A DNA stretch of 64,000 bases from Virgisporangium aurantiacum (GCF_016863635.1 NZ_BOPG01000012.1:620001-684000); one strand, 5' to 3'; positions 9,383 to 18,221 are shown, numbered from the stretch's first letter. Notes: a model not told the origin generated them from the sequence alone. Numbers and translations are program-made.

Positions 9383-9406
9383 CCCGCTCGCCGCTGTTCG
9401 CCCGGC

Positions 9407-9477
9407 GATCTCCTGACCGGGCACTCAGGCACCTCGCACCCCGCGAAAACGGTGCCTCAGTGCCCGGTCAGGAGATC
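9407..9477. repeat. 27-bp near-perfect inverted repeat (stem-loop) after the DUF6084 gene
   Basis: Arms 9407-9433 and 9451-9477 pair at 26 of 27 positions around a 17-nt loop. The outer ends are GATC. It lies directly downstream of the hhyS-to-DUF6084 unit. No T-run follows, so it may be an intrinsic-terminator-like or RNA-stabilising hairpin, or a mobile palindromic repeat. Confidence 0.75.
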
Positions 9478-9505
9478 AACAGCCGCTCGGGTGCGCGATC
9501 TCCGC

Positions 9506-9553
9506 GATCTTGGACTGCACGAGGTGCCATAACCCCTACAGGAGTCCAAGATC
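9506..9553. repeat. Second inverted repeat in the same intergenic gap
   Basis: GATCTTGGACT at 9506-9516 is the exact reverse complement of 9543-9553, with a 26-nt loop. Flanking CGC/GCG bases extend the stem if one base is bulged. It ends 28 bp before the next start codon and could affect expression of the downstream unit. Confidence 0.6.
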
Positions 9554-9581
9554 CGCGAACCGCGACGGGGATGGAACCGGC

Positions 9582-11090
9582 ATGATCGGGATGGACGCGG
9601 TCCGTGCGGTGGCCGATGCCGTGCTGTACGAGGGGTACCTGCTGTACCCGTACCGCTCCACCTCGGCCAAGAACCAGGTCCGCTGGCAGTTCGGGGTGCT
9701 GGGCCCACCGGGTGCCGCGGCGGCGGGGGTCGGCGAGGAGCCCGACCTGTCCGTGCGGTGCCTGCTCGACCCGGCCGGTGACGCGACTCCGGAGGTCACC
9801 GTTCACCTGCGGTTCCTGCAGTTGCAGCGGCGGAGCGTCGAGCGGGCCGGTCCGGCCGGCGGATTCACCCCCGTTCCGGACCTCACCGTGGCCGGGCGCA
9901 CCTGGCTGGCCTGGGACGAGGCGGCCGAACGGGAGGTGGTGCTGGGCCCGGACGTGCCGGCGGCGGACCGGGAGCACCGGGTCGAGGTGGCCGGCGGCGA
10001 CGACGTCGAGATCCTGCGGGACCCCGACGGGCGTCCCGTCGGCCGGTTGGTCCGGCGGCGGCGGCCACTCACCGCGTCGGTGACCGTCTCCGCGCGGCCG
10101 GCCGGCGGCGGCCTGCTGCGCCTGGGCGTCGACGTCCGCAACGTGACGCCGTCGCCGCTCGACGACCGTGCCGCCGCCACCGCGGGATCCTTCCTCGGCG
10201 CGCACCTCATCCTGGTGGCCGACGGCGCGACGTTCCTGTCGCTGACCGACCCGCCGGACCGGGCACGGGAGGCCGCCGAGGCCTGCGTACAGCACCGCTG
10301 CTGGCCGGTGCTGGCGGGCGAGGGCGCTGTTCTCGCGTCACCGATCATTCTTTACGACCACCCCGAGGTGGCGCCGGAGAGCGCCGGCGGACTGTTCGAC
10401 TCGACCGAGATCGACGAGATCCTGACCCTGCGGGTCATGACGCTCACCGACGACGAGAAGGCCGCCGCCCGCGCCACCGACCCGCACGCCGCGGCGATCA
10501 TCGACCGCTGCGACCGGCTCACCCCGGCCGACCTGCAACGCCTGCACGGCGCCCTCCGCGACCCACGCGCCGGCGGCGGCCTCCGCGGCGACAGCAATCG
10601 CGCCGGCGGCGGCCTCCGCGGCGACAGCATTCACGCCGACAGCGGCCTCCGCGGCGACAGCAATCGCGCCGGCGGCGGCCTCGGCGGCGACAGCGTTCAC
10701 GCCGACAGCGGCCTCCCGGCGGCCCCGCCGGAAGCCGACGCCGGCGATTTCGGCGGTGGCCTGCCGTGGTGGGACCCGGCGGAGGACTCGTCGGTCAGCC
10801 CGGACACCGACCACGTCCTCGTGAACGGTGTCGAGATCCGGCGCGACAGCCTGGTCCGGCTGCGGCCGAGCCGGCGGGCCGACGCGCAGGACCTGTTCTA
10901 CGCCGGGCGGGTGGCCCGGGTGACGGCGGTGCTCGGCGACGTCGACGGCGGCCGGCACGTCGCCGTGGTGATCGTCGACGACCCCGCCGCGGACCTGCAC
11001 GACTGGTACGGCCGGTACCTGTACTTCGCTCCGGACGAGGTGGAACCCATCGGGAAGGAAGGTCGATCGTGCGAACCATCGGAGTCCTGA
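9582..11090 (+). CDS. Uncharacterised protein with an 11-residue tandem repeat, Hhy locus
   Basis: I do not recognise a family with confidence. The start is placed at ATG 9582 (MIGMDAVRAV), with ATG 9591 as alternative, because bases 9383-9581 carry two stem-loops; the product is 502 residues. Residues 1-320 look globular, beginning with YEGYLLYPYRSTS and a beta-rich region. Residues about 330-378 are an 11-residue repeat (AGGGLRGDSNR and variants, 4.5 copies). The C-terminal 100 residues form a second domain (VLVNGVEIRRDSLVRLRPS ... ARVTAVLGDVDGGRHVAV ... WYGRYLYFAPDEVEPI) resembling a small beta-barrel. It lies between hhySL accessory genes and the maturation genes, overlaps the 39-aa gene by 22 bp and is probably needed for the enzyme. 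Confidence 0.7.
   Translation: MIGMDAVRAVADAVLYEGYLLYPYRSTSAKNQVRWQFGVLGPPGAAAAGVGEEPDLSVRCLLDPAGDATPEVTVHLRFLQLQRRSVERAGPAGGFTPVPDLTVAGRTWLAWDEAAEREVVLGPDVPAADREHRVEVAGGDDVEILRDPDGRPVGRLVRRRRPLTASVTVSARPAGGGLLRLGVDVRNVTPSPLDDRAAATAGSFLGAHLILVADGATFLSLTDPPDRAREAAEACVQHRCWPVLAGEGAVLASPIILYDHPEVAPESAGGLFDSTEIDEILTLRVMTLTDDEKAAARATDPHAAAIIDRCDRLTPADLQRLHGALRDPRAGGGLRGDSNRAGGGLRGDSIHADSGLRGDSNRAGGGLGGDSVHADSGLPAAPPEADAGDFGGGLPWWDPAEDSSVSPDTDHVLVNGVEIRRDSLVRLRPSRRADAQDLFYAGRVARVTAVLGDVDGGRHVAVVIVDDPAADLHDWYGRYLYFAPDEVEPIGKEGRSCEPSES
10569..10716 (+). repeat. 33-bp tandem repeat, about 4.5 copies, inside a coding region
   Basis: Units start at 10569, 10602, 10635 and 10668, with a half unit from 10701. 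Each encodes 11 residues of pattern A-(G/D)-(G/S)-G-L-(R/G)-G-D-S-x-(R/H). Units alternate in a two-unit pattern (Asn-Arg then Ile/Val-His endings). All copies are in frame, so length changes would not break the gene. Confidence 0.9.
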
Positions 11091-11188
11091 CGACGATCCT
11101 GGGCGGGCTGGTGCTTCTCGGCGCCATCGTGCTGGGTCTCAAGTCGATCCCCGACATCCAGCGGTACCTCCGCATCAGCCGGATGTGA
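11069..11188 (+). CDS. 39-residue single-pass membrane miniprotein (DUF6893-like)
   Basis: The GTG at 11069 follows AAGGAAGG by seven bases and gives a 39-residue product. Residues 3-24 are hydrophobic (IGVLTTILGGLVLLGAIVLG), a clear transmembrane helix. The tail is basic (KSIPDIQRYLRISRM). It overlaps the repeat-protein gene by 22 bp and the protease start by four bases, so it is embedded in the operon. The family name is from memory. Anchoring the hydrogenase to the membrane or acting as a small assembly subunit is a reasonable inference, since neither HhyS nor HhyL has its own membrane segment. Confidence 0.75.
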   Translation: MRTIGVLTTILGGLVLLGAIVLGLKSIPDIQRYLRISRM

Positions 11189-11655
11189 GAGTCCTGATCG
11201 CCGGCGTCGGCAACCTGTTCCTGCGCGACGACGCGTTCGGCACCGAGGTCGTGCGGCGGCTGGCCGCGGGCGACCTGCCGCCGCACGTGCGCGCGGTCGA
11301 CTACGGCATCCGGAGCACGCACCTCGCCTACGACCTGCTCGACGGGTGGGACGTGCTGGTGCTCGTCGACGCGCTGCCGGACCGCGGCGAGCCCGGCGCC
11401 CTGCGGACGCTCGAGGTCCACCCGGAACCGAACAACGTCCTCCCGGACGCGCACGGCATGGATCCCGGTTCCGTCCTGGCCGGCCTCGGTTCGCTCGGTG
11501 GCCGGCTCCCCCGCACCGTGGTGGTCGGCTGCCAGGTGGCCGACGTCAGCGAGGGGATCGGGCTCTCGGCACCGGTGGCGGGCGCCGTCGACCGCGCGGT
11601 CACCACCGTCCGCGATCTTCTGGACGCCCTGAGCGTCGACGCCGGAACGGGGTGA
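11185..11655 (+). CDS. [NiFe]-hydrogenase maturation endopeptidase (HyaD/HycI family)
   Basis: This 156-residue protease should cut the HhyL tail after His575 once nickel is inserted. The N terminus has the family pattern LIAGVGNLFLRDDAFGTEV (3-21) with the acidic nickel-sensing residues in RDD. VDYGIRSTHLAYDLL and VLVLVDALP follow at the usual spacing, and a His in DAHGMD (about 92) matches the third metal ligand region. The GTG start overlaps the miniprotein stop. hypC follows six bases after its stop. It is intact, unlike the protease-like gene at 27460. Confidence 0.88.
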   Translation: MRVLIAGVGNLFLRDDAFGTEVVRRLAAGDLPPHVRAVDYGIRSTHLAYDLLDGWDVLVLVDALPDRGEPGALRTLEVHPEPNNVLPDAHGMDPGSVLAGLGSLGGRLPRTVVVGCQVADVSEGIGLSAPVAGAVDRAVTTVRDLLDALSVDAGTG

Positions 11656-11661
11656 ACCGAC

Positions 11662-11919
11662 ATGTGTCTCGGCATTCCCGGACAGGTCATCGAGATGATC
11701 GACGGCTACGGCGGCCAGCTCGCGCTCGTCGACGTCCACGGCGCGCCCAGCAGGATCAACATCGGCATGCTCGACGGCGACCCGCCGGCGCCGGGACAGT
11801 GGGTGCTGATCCACATGGGCTTCGCCGTCGAGCTGGTGACCGCCGAGGCCGCCGAGGAGGCCATGCGCGGCCTGGAGCTGATGGGACGCCCGCGGGACGC
11901 CGATTTGGGGCCGCCGTGA
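11662..11919 (+). CDS. hypC: Hydrogenase assembly chaperone HypC (first copy)
   Basis: HypC carries the Fe(CN)2CO group with HypD and hands it to the large subunit. The 85-residue product starts MCLGIPGQV, so the essential Cys2 is present. The OB-like core (LALVDVHGAPSRINIGML) and GQWVLIHMGFAVELV are typical. It overlaps hypF by GTGA. It differs considerably from the second copy at 14278, which suggests specialisation, for example one working with HypD and one as an HhyL chaperone. Confidence 0.9.
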   Translation: MCLGIPGQVIEMIDGYGGQLALVDVHGAPSRINIGMLDGDPPAPGQWVLIHMGFAVELVTAEAAEEAMRGLELMGRPRDADLGPP

Positions 11920-14261
11920 CGGGTGACCGCGAGCGGCGGCGGTTCGACGTCCACGGCGTGGTGCAGGGCGTCGGGTTCCGGCCGTTCGTCTACGTCACGG
12001 CGTCGACGCTGTCGCTGACCGGGTGCGTCTCCAACGACTCCGGCGGCGTGGTCGTCGAGGTCGAGGGCGAGGCCGGCGCGGTCGCCGAGTTCGCCGTGCG
12101 GTTGCGTACGGAGGCCCCACCGCTCGCCGCGATCGAGTCGGTCCGGTCCCGCCCGTTGCCCGTGCGCGGCGGCACCGGCTTCACGATCGCGGCGTCCCGG
12201 CACGGCCGTGAACCCGGTGGCACCCGCACCCTCGCCGCGCCCGACGTGGCGACCTGCGCCGCCTGCCTGGGCGAGCTGACCGATCCGGCCGACCGCCGCC
12301 ACCGGCATCCGTTCATCACCTGCACCAACTGCGGTCCACGGTTCACGATCATGACCGGCCTGCCGTACGACCGGCCCGCCACCACCATGGCCGGCTTCCC
12401 GATGTGCCCCGCGTGCGCCCGCGAGTACGCGGATCCGTCCGACCGCCGGTTCCACGCCCAGCCGATCGCCTGCCACGACTGCGGTCCGACCCTGTCCCTC
12501 GTGCGGCCGGGCGCGCCGACCCGGACCCGTGCGGCCGCGCTCGCCGGCGCCCGCGCCCTGCTCGCGTCCGGCGCGATCCTGGCCGTGAAGGGGCTCGGCG
12601 GCTACCACCTGGCCTGCGACGCCGCCGACGAACGGGCGGTGGCCCGGCTGCGCCGGCGCAAGCGCCGGGTCGCCAAGCCGTTCGCCGTGATGGCGCGCGA
12701 CCTGGACACGGCCCGGACGCTGGCCGCGATCGGACCGGCCGCCGCCGCGCTGCTGTCCGGGCCACGCCGGCCGATCGTGCTGCTCCCCCGCGCCGGCGGC
12801 GTTCTCGCCGGCGGGATCGCCCCCGGCAACCCGGACCTCGGCGTGCTGCTGCCGTACACGCCGCTGCACGTCCTGCTGTTCGGCCTGCCGGGCGACCCGG
12901 ACGGCCCGCCCGTCCTGGTCATGACGTCGGGAAACCTCGGCGGCGAACCGATCGTCACCGATGACGCCGACGCCCGGACAAGGCTGGCGCCGCTGGTGGA
13001 CGGCTGGCTGACGCACGACCGTCCGATCCAGGTGCCGTGCGACGACTCGGTCGTGCGGGTGGTGGACGGCGACGAGCTGCCGGTCCGGCGGTCCCGCGGG
13101 TACGCGCCGCTACCGGTGGCGCTTCCGGTGGACGTGCCGGCGACGCTGGCCGTCGGCGCCGACCTGAAGAACACGTTCGCGCTGGCCCGGGGCCGGTACG
13201 CCTGGCTCAGCCAGCACATCGGCGAGATGGACGACCTGGCCACCCTCGACGCGTTCACCGGTGCCGAGCGGCACCTCGAGATCCTCACCGGGGTCGACCC
13301 GACGCAGTTCGCCGCCGACGCGCACCCCGCGTACCGGTCCGTCGGCTGGGCCCGGCGGCACGCCGGCGGGCGGCCGGTGCACGCGGTGCAGCACCACCAC
13401 GCGCACGTGGCGGCGGTCATGGCCGAGCACGGCCTTTCCGGCGGGTCACCGGTGATCGGCGTCGCGTTCGACGGCACCGGCTACGGCACCGACGGCGCGA
13501 TCTGGGGCGGCGAGGTGCTGCTGGCCGACTACAAGGGTTTCCACCGGTTCGCGCGGCTGCGCTACGTCCCGTTGCCCGGCGGCGACGCCGCGGTCGAGCG
13601 GCCGTACCGGATGGCACTTGCCCACCTGGCCGCCGCCGGGGTCGCCTGGGATCCCGCGCTGCCGCCGGTCGTGGCCTGCCCGCCCGCCGAGCTGACCGTG
13701 CTGCGCCACCAGGTGGACACGGGCCTGAACTGCGTACCGACGTCGAGCATGGGCCGGCTGTTCGACGCGGTCGCCTCGCTGGCCGGCGTCCGGCACGTGG
13801 TCGACTACGAGGCCCAGGCGGCGATCGAGTTGGAAGGCCTGTCCCGTGCGGTGGTGCCGTCGGACGGCTACGCGTTCGCCGTCACCTCCGAGGGCGCCGA
13901 CGCGGTCGTGGCCGACGCCGGCCCGGTGATCCGCGCCGCCGCTGCCGACGTCGCCGCGGGGGTGCCGGCCGCGGTGATCGGCGCGCGCTTCCACCGGGCG
14001 GTGATCGCGCTCGTCGTCGCCCTGGCGGTGCGGGCGCGCGACCACGGTGCCGGAACGACCGTGGCGCTCACCGGCGGGGTGTTCCAGAACGCCCTGCTGC
14101 TCTCCGGCGCGCGCGACGCCTTGACGAGCAACGGTTTCACGGTGCTCTGCCACCGGCAGGTGCCACCGAACGACGGCGGGCTCGCCCTCGGCCAGGTGCT
14201 CGTCGCCGCCGGCGGCCCGACAGCCGCCGGCGACGCGACAACCGCCAGCGGCCCGACATAG
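11916..14261 (+). CDS. hypF: Carbamoyltransferase HypF
   Basis: HypF makes the carbamoyl-thiocarbonyl precursor of the cyanide ligands from carbamoyl phosphate and ATP. The GTG at 11916 gives 781 residues, the expected length. Domains in order are acylphosphatase-like (VHGVVQGVGFRPFV, about 9-22), two C4 zinc fingers (CAAC/CTNC and CPAC/CHDC, about 112-190), a YrdC-like domain (about 200-385) and a Kae1-like domain with the metal-binding VQHHHAHVAAVM and the late GGVFQNALL. All key motifs are present. It lies between the two hypC copies in one operon. Confidence 0.95.
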   Translation: MTGDRERRRFDVHGVVQGVGFRPFVYVTASTLSLTGCVSNDSGGVVVEVEGEAGAVAEFAVRLRTEAPPLAAIESVRSRPLPVRGGTGFTIAASRHGREPGGTRTLAAPDVATCAACLGELTDPADRRHRHPFITCTNCGPRFTIMTGLPYDRPATTMAGFPMCPACAREYADPSDRRFHAQPIACHDCGPTLSLVRPGAPTRTRAAALAGARALLASGAILAVKGLGGYHLACDAADERAVARLRRRKRRVAKPFAVMARDLDTARTLAAIGPAAAALLSGPRRPIVLLPRAGGVLAGGIAPGNPDLGVLLPYTPLHVLLFGLPGDPDGPPVLVMTSGNLGGEPIVTDDADARTRLAPLVDGWLTHDRPIQVPCDDSVVRVVDGDELPVRRSRGYAPLPVALPVDVPATLAVGADLKNTFALARGRYAWLSQHIGEMDDLATLDAFTGAERHLEILTGVDPTQFAADAHPAYRSVGWARRHAGGRPVHAVQHHHAHVAAVMAEHGLSGGSPVIGVAFDGTGYGTDGAIWGGEVLLADYKGFHRFARLRYVPLPGGDAAVERPYRMALAHLAAAGVAWDPALPPVVACPPAELTVLRHQVDTGLNCVPTSSMGRLFDAVASLAGVRHVVDYEAQAAIELEGLSRAVVPSDGYAFAVTSEGADAVVADAGPVIRAAAADVAAGVPAAVIGARFHRAVIALVVALAVRARDHGAGTTVALTGGVFQNALLLSGARDALTSNGFTVLCHRQVPPNDGGLALGQVLVAAGGPTAAGDATTASGPT

Positions 14262-14277
14262 GAAGGGGGACGCCGAC

Positions 14278-14523
14278 ATGTGCCTCGCCGTACCCGGCCG
14301 GATCATCCGGCTGGACACCCGCGACGACACCCTCATGGCGGAGGTGGACTTCGGCGGCGTCCGCAAGGACGTCTGCCTGGAGTACATCCCCGACGCCACG
14401 ATCGGGGAGTACGTCATCGTCCACGTCGGCTTCGCGATCCAGCGGCTCGACGAGGAGTCGGCGAAGCGGACGCTGGAGAATTTCGAACGCATGGGGATCC
14501 TCGAAGAGGAGTTGGGTCCGTGA
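14278..14523 (+). CDS. hypC: Hydrogenase assembly chaperone HypC/HupF (second copy)
   Basis: This 81-residue protein starts MCLAVPGRI with the essential Cys2. It shares the HypC core ([19 protein letters not shown]) and [14 protein letters not shown] good GGAAGGGGGA ribosome site lies just upstream. Its stop overlaps the hypD start (GTGA), so this copy is the likely partner of HypD. The first hypC at 11662 is closer to the protease. Having two HypC-type proteins with only one complete hydrogenase is notable given the orphan small subunit nearby. Confidence 0.92.
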   Translation: MCLAVPGRIIRLDTRDDTLMAEVDFGGVRKDVCLEYIPDATIGEYVIVHVGFAIQRLDEESAKRTLENFERMGILEEELGP

Positions 14524-15629
14524 AGTATCTCGACGAGTTCAGCGATCCCGACCTGGCCCGGCACCTGCTCGACCAGATCCACGCCGTCACCACGAGACCG
14601 TGGGCGATCATGGAGGTCTGCGGCGGCCAGACACACTCGATCATCCGGCACGGGATCGACCAGTTGCTGCCCGACGGCATCGAGATGATCCACGGCCCCG
14701 GCTGCCCGGTCTGCGTCACCCCGCTGGAGATCATCGACAAGGCGCTGGCGATCGCGGCCCGCCCGGACGTCATCTTCTGCTCGTTCGGTGACATGCTCCG
14801 GGTACCGGGCAGCAGCAGCGACCTGTTCCGGGTCAAGAGCGCGGGCGGCGACGTCCGCGTGGTCTACTCGCCGCTGGACGCCCTGAAACTGGCCCGGGAG
14901 AACCCCGACCGCGAGGTGGTCTTCTTCGGCATCGGCTTCGAGACCACCGCACCCGCTAACGCGATGACCGTCTACCAGGCCCGGCGGCTGGGCATCGGGA
15001 ACTTCTCGCTGCTGGTCTCGCACGTACTGGTGCCGCCCGCGATCGCGGCCATCATGGAGGCGCCGGCCTGCCGGGTGCAGGCGTTCCTGGCCGCGGGCCA
15101 CGTCTGCAGCGTGATGGGCACGGCCGAGTATCCGCCGCTGGCCGAGCGGTACGCCGTCCCGATCGTGGTCACCGGGTTCGAGCCGCTCGACATCCTGGAG
15201 GGCATCCGGCGCACGGTGCTGCAACTGGAGAGCGGCCGGCACGAACTGGAGAACGCGTACCCGCGGGCGGTCACCGCCGGCGGCAACACCGCGGCGACGG
15301 CGATGCTGCGCAGCGTCTTCGAGGTGACCGACCGGACCTGGCGCGGCATCGGCATGATCCCCGCCAGCGGGTGGCGGCTGTCCGACGCCTTCCGCGACTA
15401 CGACGCCGAGACCCGCTTCGACGTCGCGTCGATGCGGACGGCCGAGTCGTCGGTCTGCCGGTCCGGCGAGGTGCTGCAGGGCCATCTCAAACCGCACGAG
15501 TGCGCGGCGTTCGGCCGCGAGTGCACGCCCCGCAACCCGTTGGGCGCCACCATGGTCTCCTCCGAGGGCGCCTGCGCCGCCTACTACCTGTACCGGCGGC
15601 TGGAGCTCGTGGAGGCACCTCGTGGTTAA
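14520..15629 (+). CDS. hypD: Hydrogenase Fe-S maturation protein HypD
   Basis: HypD is the Fe-S scaffold on which the Fe(CN)2CO unit is assembled. The 369-residue protein starts at GTG 14520. Visible family motifs are [22 protein letters not shown] (with the redox-active cysteine pair), [10 protein letters not shown], and the C-terminal cysteines in [15 protein letters not shown] that bind the [4Fe-4S] cluster. It overlaps hypE by eight bases. Length, motif order and context are all standard. Confidence 0.95.
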   Translation: MKYLDEFSDPDLARHLLDQIHAVTTRPWAIMEVCGGQTHSIIRHGIDQLLPDGIEMIHGPGCPVCVTPLEIIDKALAIAARPDVIFCSFGDMLRVPGSSSDLFRVKSAGGDVRVVYSPLDALKLARENPDREVVFFGIGFETTAPANAMTVYQARRLGIGNFSLLVSHVLVPPAIAAIMEAPACRVQAFLAAGHVCSVMGTAEYPPLAERYAVPIVVTGFEPLDILEGIRRTVLQLESGRHELENAYPRAVTAGGNTAATAMLRSVFEVTDRTWRGIGMIPASGWRLSDAFRDYDAETRFDVASMRTAESSVCRSGEVLQGHLKPHECAAFGRECTPRNPLGATMVSSEGACAAYYLYRRLELVEAPRG

Positions 15630-16695
15630 CCTGCTGCCGGGCCCGATCGAGGCGGAGGGCTGGGTGTGCCCGGCGCCGCTGCGCGACTCCCCCACGATCG
15701 TGATGGGTCACGGCGGTGGCGGGGCGCTGTCGGCCGAACTGGTCGAGCACCTGTTCCTGCCCGCCTTCGGGCCGGCCGCCCGGGGCGCCGGGCTCGGCGA
15801 CGCGGCGGTGGTGCCGGTCGGCGGCGTCCGGCTGGCGATGTCCACCGACTCGTACGTCGTCAAGCCGCTGTTCTTCCCCGGCGGCTCGATCGGTGACCTG
15901 GCCGTGAACGGCACCGTCAACGACCTGTCGATGTCCGGGGCGCGGCCGCTGGTGCTGTCGACCGCGTTCATCCTGGCGGAGGGGACCCGCCTCACCGACC
16001 TCGCCCGGGTGGCCGGAGACATGGGACGCGCTGCGCTCGCCGCCGGCGTCCGGCTCGTCACCGGCGACACGAAGGTCGTGGACGCGGGCTCCGGCGACGG
16101 CGTGTTCGTCAACACCACCGGGCTCGGGCTCGTCGCCGACGGCGTCGACATCCGGCCCGAGCGCGCCCGTCCCGACGACGTCGTGATCGTCAGCGGCGAC
16201 ATCGGGGTGCACGGCGTGGCGGTCCTCAGTTGCCGGGAGGGGCTGGAGTTCGGCACCGCGGTCCGCAGCGACACCGCGCCGCTGCACGGGCTGGTCGCGG
16301 ACCTGCTGGCCACCGGCGCCGACGTCCACACGCTGCGGGACCCGACCCGGGGCGGGGTCGCGGCCACGCTCAACGAGATCGCCCGCGCCGCCGGGGTGGG
16401 AATCGAGGTGACCGAACGGGCGCTGCCGATCCCGGCGGCGGTCCGCGACGCCTGCGGCCTGCTCGGCCTGGACCCGCTGTACGTCGCCAACGAGGGCAAG
16501 CTGGTGGCGTTCGTCCCGCCCGGGCACGCCGACCGGGTGCTGGCCGCGATGCGGGCGCACGAGTACGGCCGCGACGCCGCCGTCATCGGCCAGTGCGTGC
16601 CGGAGCATCCGGGAATGGTGGTCGCCCGGACAGGACTGGGTGGCACCCGGGTGATCGACATGCCGCTCGGCGAGCAGCTGCCACGGATCTGCTGA
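15622..16695 (+). CDS. hypE: Carbamoyl dehydratase HypE
   Basis: HypE accepts the carbamoyl group from HypF on its C-terminal cysteine and dehydrates it to thiocyanate. The GTG start at 15622 overlaps hypD. The 357-residue PurM-like protein shows [33 protein letters not shown] and [10 protein letters not shown] near the N terminus and DPTRGGVA in the middle. It ends in LPRIC, so the functional terminal Cys is present. The next gene starts on the last base of the stop codon. Confidence 0.95.
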   Translation: MVNLLPGPIEAEGWVCPAPLRDSPTIVMGHGGGGALSAELVEHLFLPAFGPAARGAGLGDAAVVPVGGVRLAMSTDSYVVKPLFFPGGSIGDLAVNGTVNDLSMSGARPLVLSTAFILAEGTRLTDLARVAGDMGRAALAAGVRLVTGDTKVVDAGSGDGVFVNTTGLGLVADGVDIRPERARPDDVVIVSGDIGVHGVAVLSCREGLEFGTAVRSDTAPLHGLVADLLATGADVHTLRDPTRGGVAATLNEIARAAGVGIEVTERALPIPAAVRDACGLLGLDPLYVANEGKLVAFVPPGHADRVLAAMRAHEYGRDAAVIGQCVPEHPGMVVARTGLGGTRVIDMPLGEQLPRIC

Positions 16696-17489
16696 TGCCG
16701 GTGGACACCCGTGGCGACGTACTGTTCGCCCGCTACGCCTTCCCGCCCAACGCGCTGGGCTACTGCGGTCCGGACGATCCTGACGTGCTGCTGCGGCACG
16801 CGACGTCCGCGGGTGAACCGGCGGACGAGATCGCCCGGCGGGCCCGGCTGTTCGACGGGGCCTGGGTCTACCTGGAGCTGATCGCCGCGGCCGCCGGGAT
16901 CCCGGACCCGATGGACGCCCGGGTGGTCGAGGCGTACTGGATCGGCAACGACCTGCTCGACGCCGTCGACCCGGACGTGTTCCTGGCGACGCTGCGACAG
17001 CGATTCGCCGGGCAGCTCGGTGGGCCGATCGCCCGCCGCTGGCGCTCGATGCCGCCCGCGCACGCCCTGGCCCACCACAGCTTCCACGTGTTCGCCGTGT
17101 ATCCGTGGACCGGCCTGCTCACGGCCGCAAGCGGAGGCCGCGCCGGCACCGCCCTGTCCGTCCTGGACAACTGCCGGATCCGCTGGGGCACGGTGACCGG
17201 CCCGGAGACCGGCCCGGGGACCGGCCCAGTGACCGGCCCAGTAACCGGCGAAGACGGCGCCCGGGTGCGGGTCCGGTCGCGGCCACTGACCTGGGACGGT
17301 CGCCGGCTCGGGCTGGGCGCCGACCGGATCGAGTCCGTCCGCTGGTCGACCGCCGGCATTTCCCGGCCTCCGCCCGCGACCGGCGATCTCGTCGCCTGCC
17401 ACTGGGACTGGGTCTGCGACCGGCTGACGCCGGCCCAGGTGGCACAGCTCGACGCCCGCACCGAACATCAGCTGCGCGCCGCCGGCTGA
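16695..17489 (+). CDS. DUF6390 family protein of the Hhy locus
   Basis: This 264-residue protein starts on the last base of the hypE stop codon, so it belongs to the hyp operon. Function is unknown; the family name is from memory of actinomycete hydrogenase loci. The N terminus (FARYAFPPNALGYCGPDDP) and the middle (HHSFHVFAVYPWTGLLT) look conserved-type. Residues about 172-188 carry a Gly-Pro-x-Thr repeat (TGPETGPGTGPVTGPVTG), probably from small tandem duplications, within an otherwise folded protein. VRWSTAGISRPPPATGDLV then HWDWVCDRL follow. It may be a chaperone or maturation accessory. It is convergent with the HTH gene, with one base between stops. Confidence 0.75.
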   Translation: MPVDTRGDVLFARYAFPPNALGYCGPDDPDVLLRHATSAGEPADEIARRARLFDGAWVYLELIAAAAGIPDPMDARVVEAYWIGNDLLDAVDPDVFLATLRQRFAGQLGGPIARRWRSMPPAHALAHHSFHVFAVYPWTGLLTAASGGRAGTALSVLDNCRIRWGTVTGPETGPGTGPVTGPVTGEDGARVRVRSRPLTWDGRRLGLGADRIESVRWSTAGISRPPPATGDLVACHWDWVCDRLTPAQVAQLDARTEHQLRAAG

Positions 17490-17490
17490 G

Positions 17491-18075
17491 CTACGGGAAC
17501 GGCAGGTCGCCGAGGATCTCGCGGATGCGGGACAGGTCGCGCAGCCGCGGCTCGGTCGTCCCGCCGACCCACCGGCTGACCGTCTTCACCGACACCTGCA
17601 GGTGGCGGGCCGCCGCCTCCATGGTCATGCCCTCCCGCCGCAGCGCACCGGCGAACCAGTCGGCGAAGGAGGCCGCGTCGGACCGGTCCGCTGCGGGCGT
17701 CACCGATGGCCCGGCGCGTCCGTTCGGTCCGGGACCACCGTTGCCGTTGACCGGCGCCGGCGCACCGACGGCGCCCCCGCCGCCGGGCGGATCGACGCGG
17801 ATCGCCGGTACCACGTCGATCTCCGCGTAGTCGGGGAAGATCCGCAGGGACACCTGGATCGCCCCGGTCGGGCCGGCGACCTCCAGCAGCAGTTTCAGCA
17901 CCTCCTCGCCGAGGGTGCGCAGGTCGTCTTCGGAGAACGGGGTCTGGCTCAGCCGCCGGCGCACGAAGTCGCGGATGTCCGGCATCGACGACGGCCGGGC
18001 CGGAAACTCCCGGACGACGACGACCAGCGGGAGGACCTCGATCGTCCCGCCGTCGACGGCGCGCAACGCTGGCAT
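17491..18075 (-). CDS. HTH-containing putative regulator between the two hydrogenase modules
   Basis: The 194-residue product starts at ATG 18075 behind GAAGGGAG. Residues about 150-194 look like an XRE/MerR-type helix-turn-helix (MTMEAAARHLQVSVKTVSRW then GGTTEPRLRDLSRIREIL). Residues 30-95 form an alpha/beta domain (SEDDLRTLGEEVLKLLLEV ... IQVSLRIFPDYAEIDVV) that I do not recognise. A Gly/Pro/Asn-rich linker (about 98-130) joins the two. It is divergent from the second small-subunit gene across a 146-bp gap and convergent with the hyp operon, so it is a good candidate regulator of one or both modules. The HTH call is by eye; the N-terminal domain could sense a ligand or partner. Confidence 0.7.
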   Translation of the reverse strand: MPALRAVDGGTIEVLPLVVVVREFPARPSSMPDIRDFVRRRLSQTPFSEDDLRTLGEEVLKLLLEVAGPTGAIQVSLRIFPDYAEIDVVPAIRVDPPGGGGAVGAPAPVNGNGGPGPNGRAGPSVTPAADRSDAASFADWFAGALRREGMTMEAAARHLQVSVKTVSRWVGGTTEPRLRDLSRIREILGDLPFP

Positions 18076-18221
18076 CGCGCTCCCTTCGACCGGCGGTCAG
18101 AGACCACCTTCACTGAGCCTAAGTGCCTAACGTCCGCCGGGCGGCCCGGCGGCGCACACCATGTGCGACTCGCGCCATCGCATCCACCTACGTTGGGGTC
18201 CGATCGGGGGTCGGGCGGGCG

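Noticed and set aside
10569..10716. Possible CRISPR array
   Set aside because: Units are directly adjacent with no spacers and keep a reading frame, so this is a coding tandem repeat.
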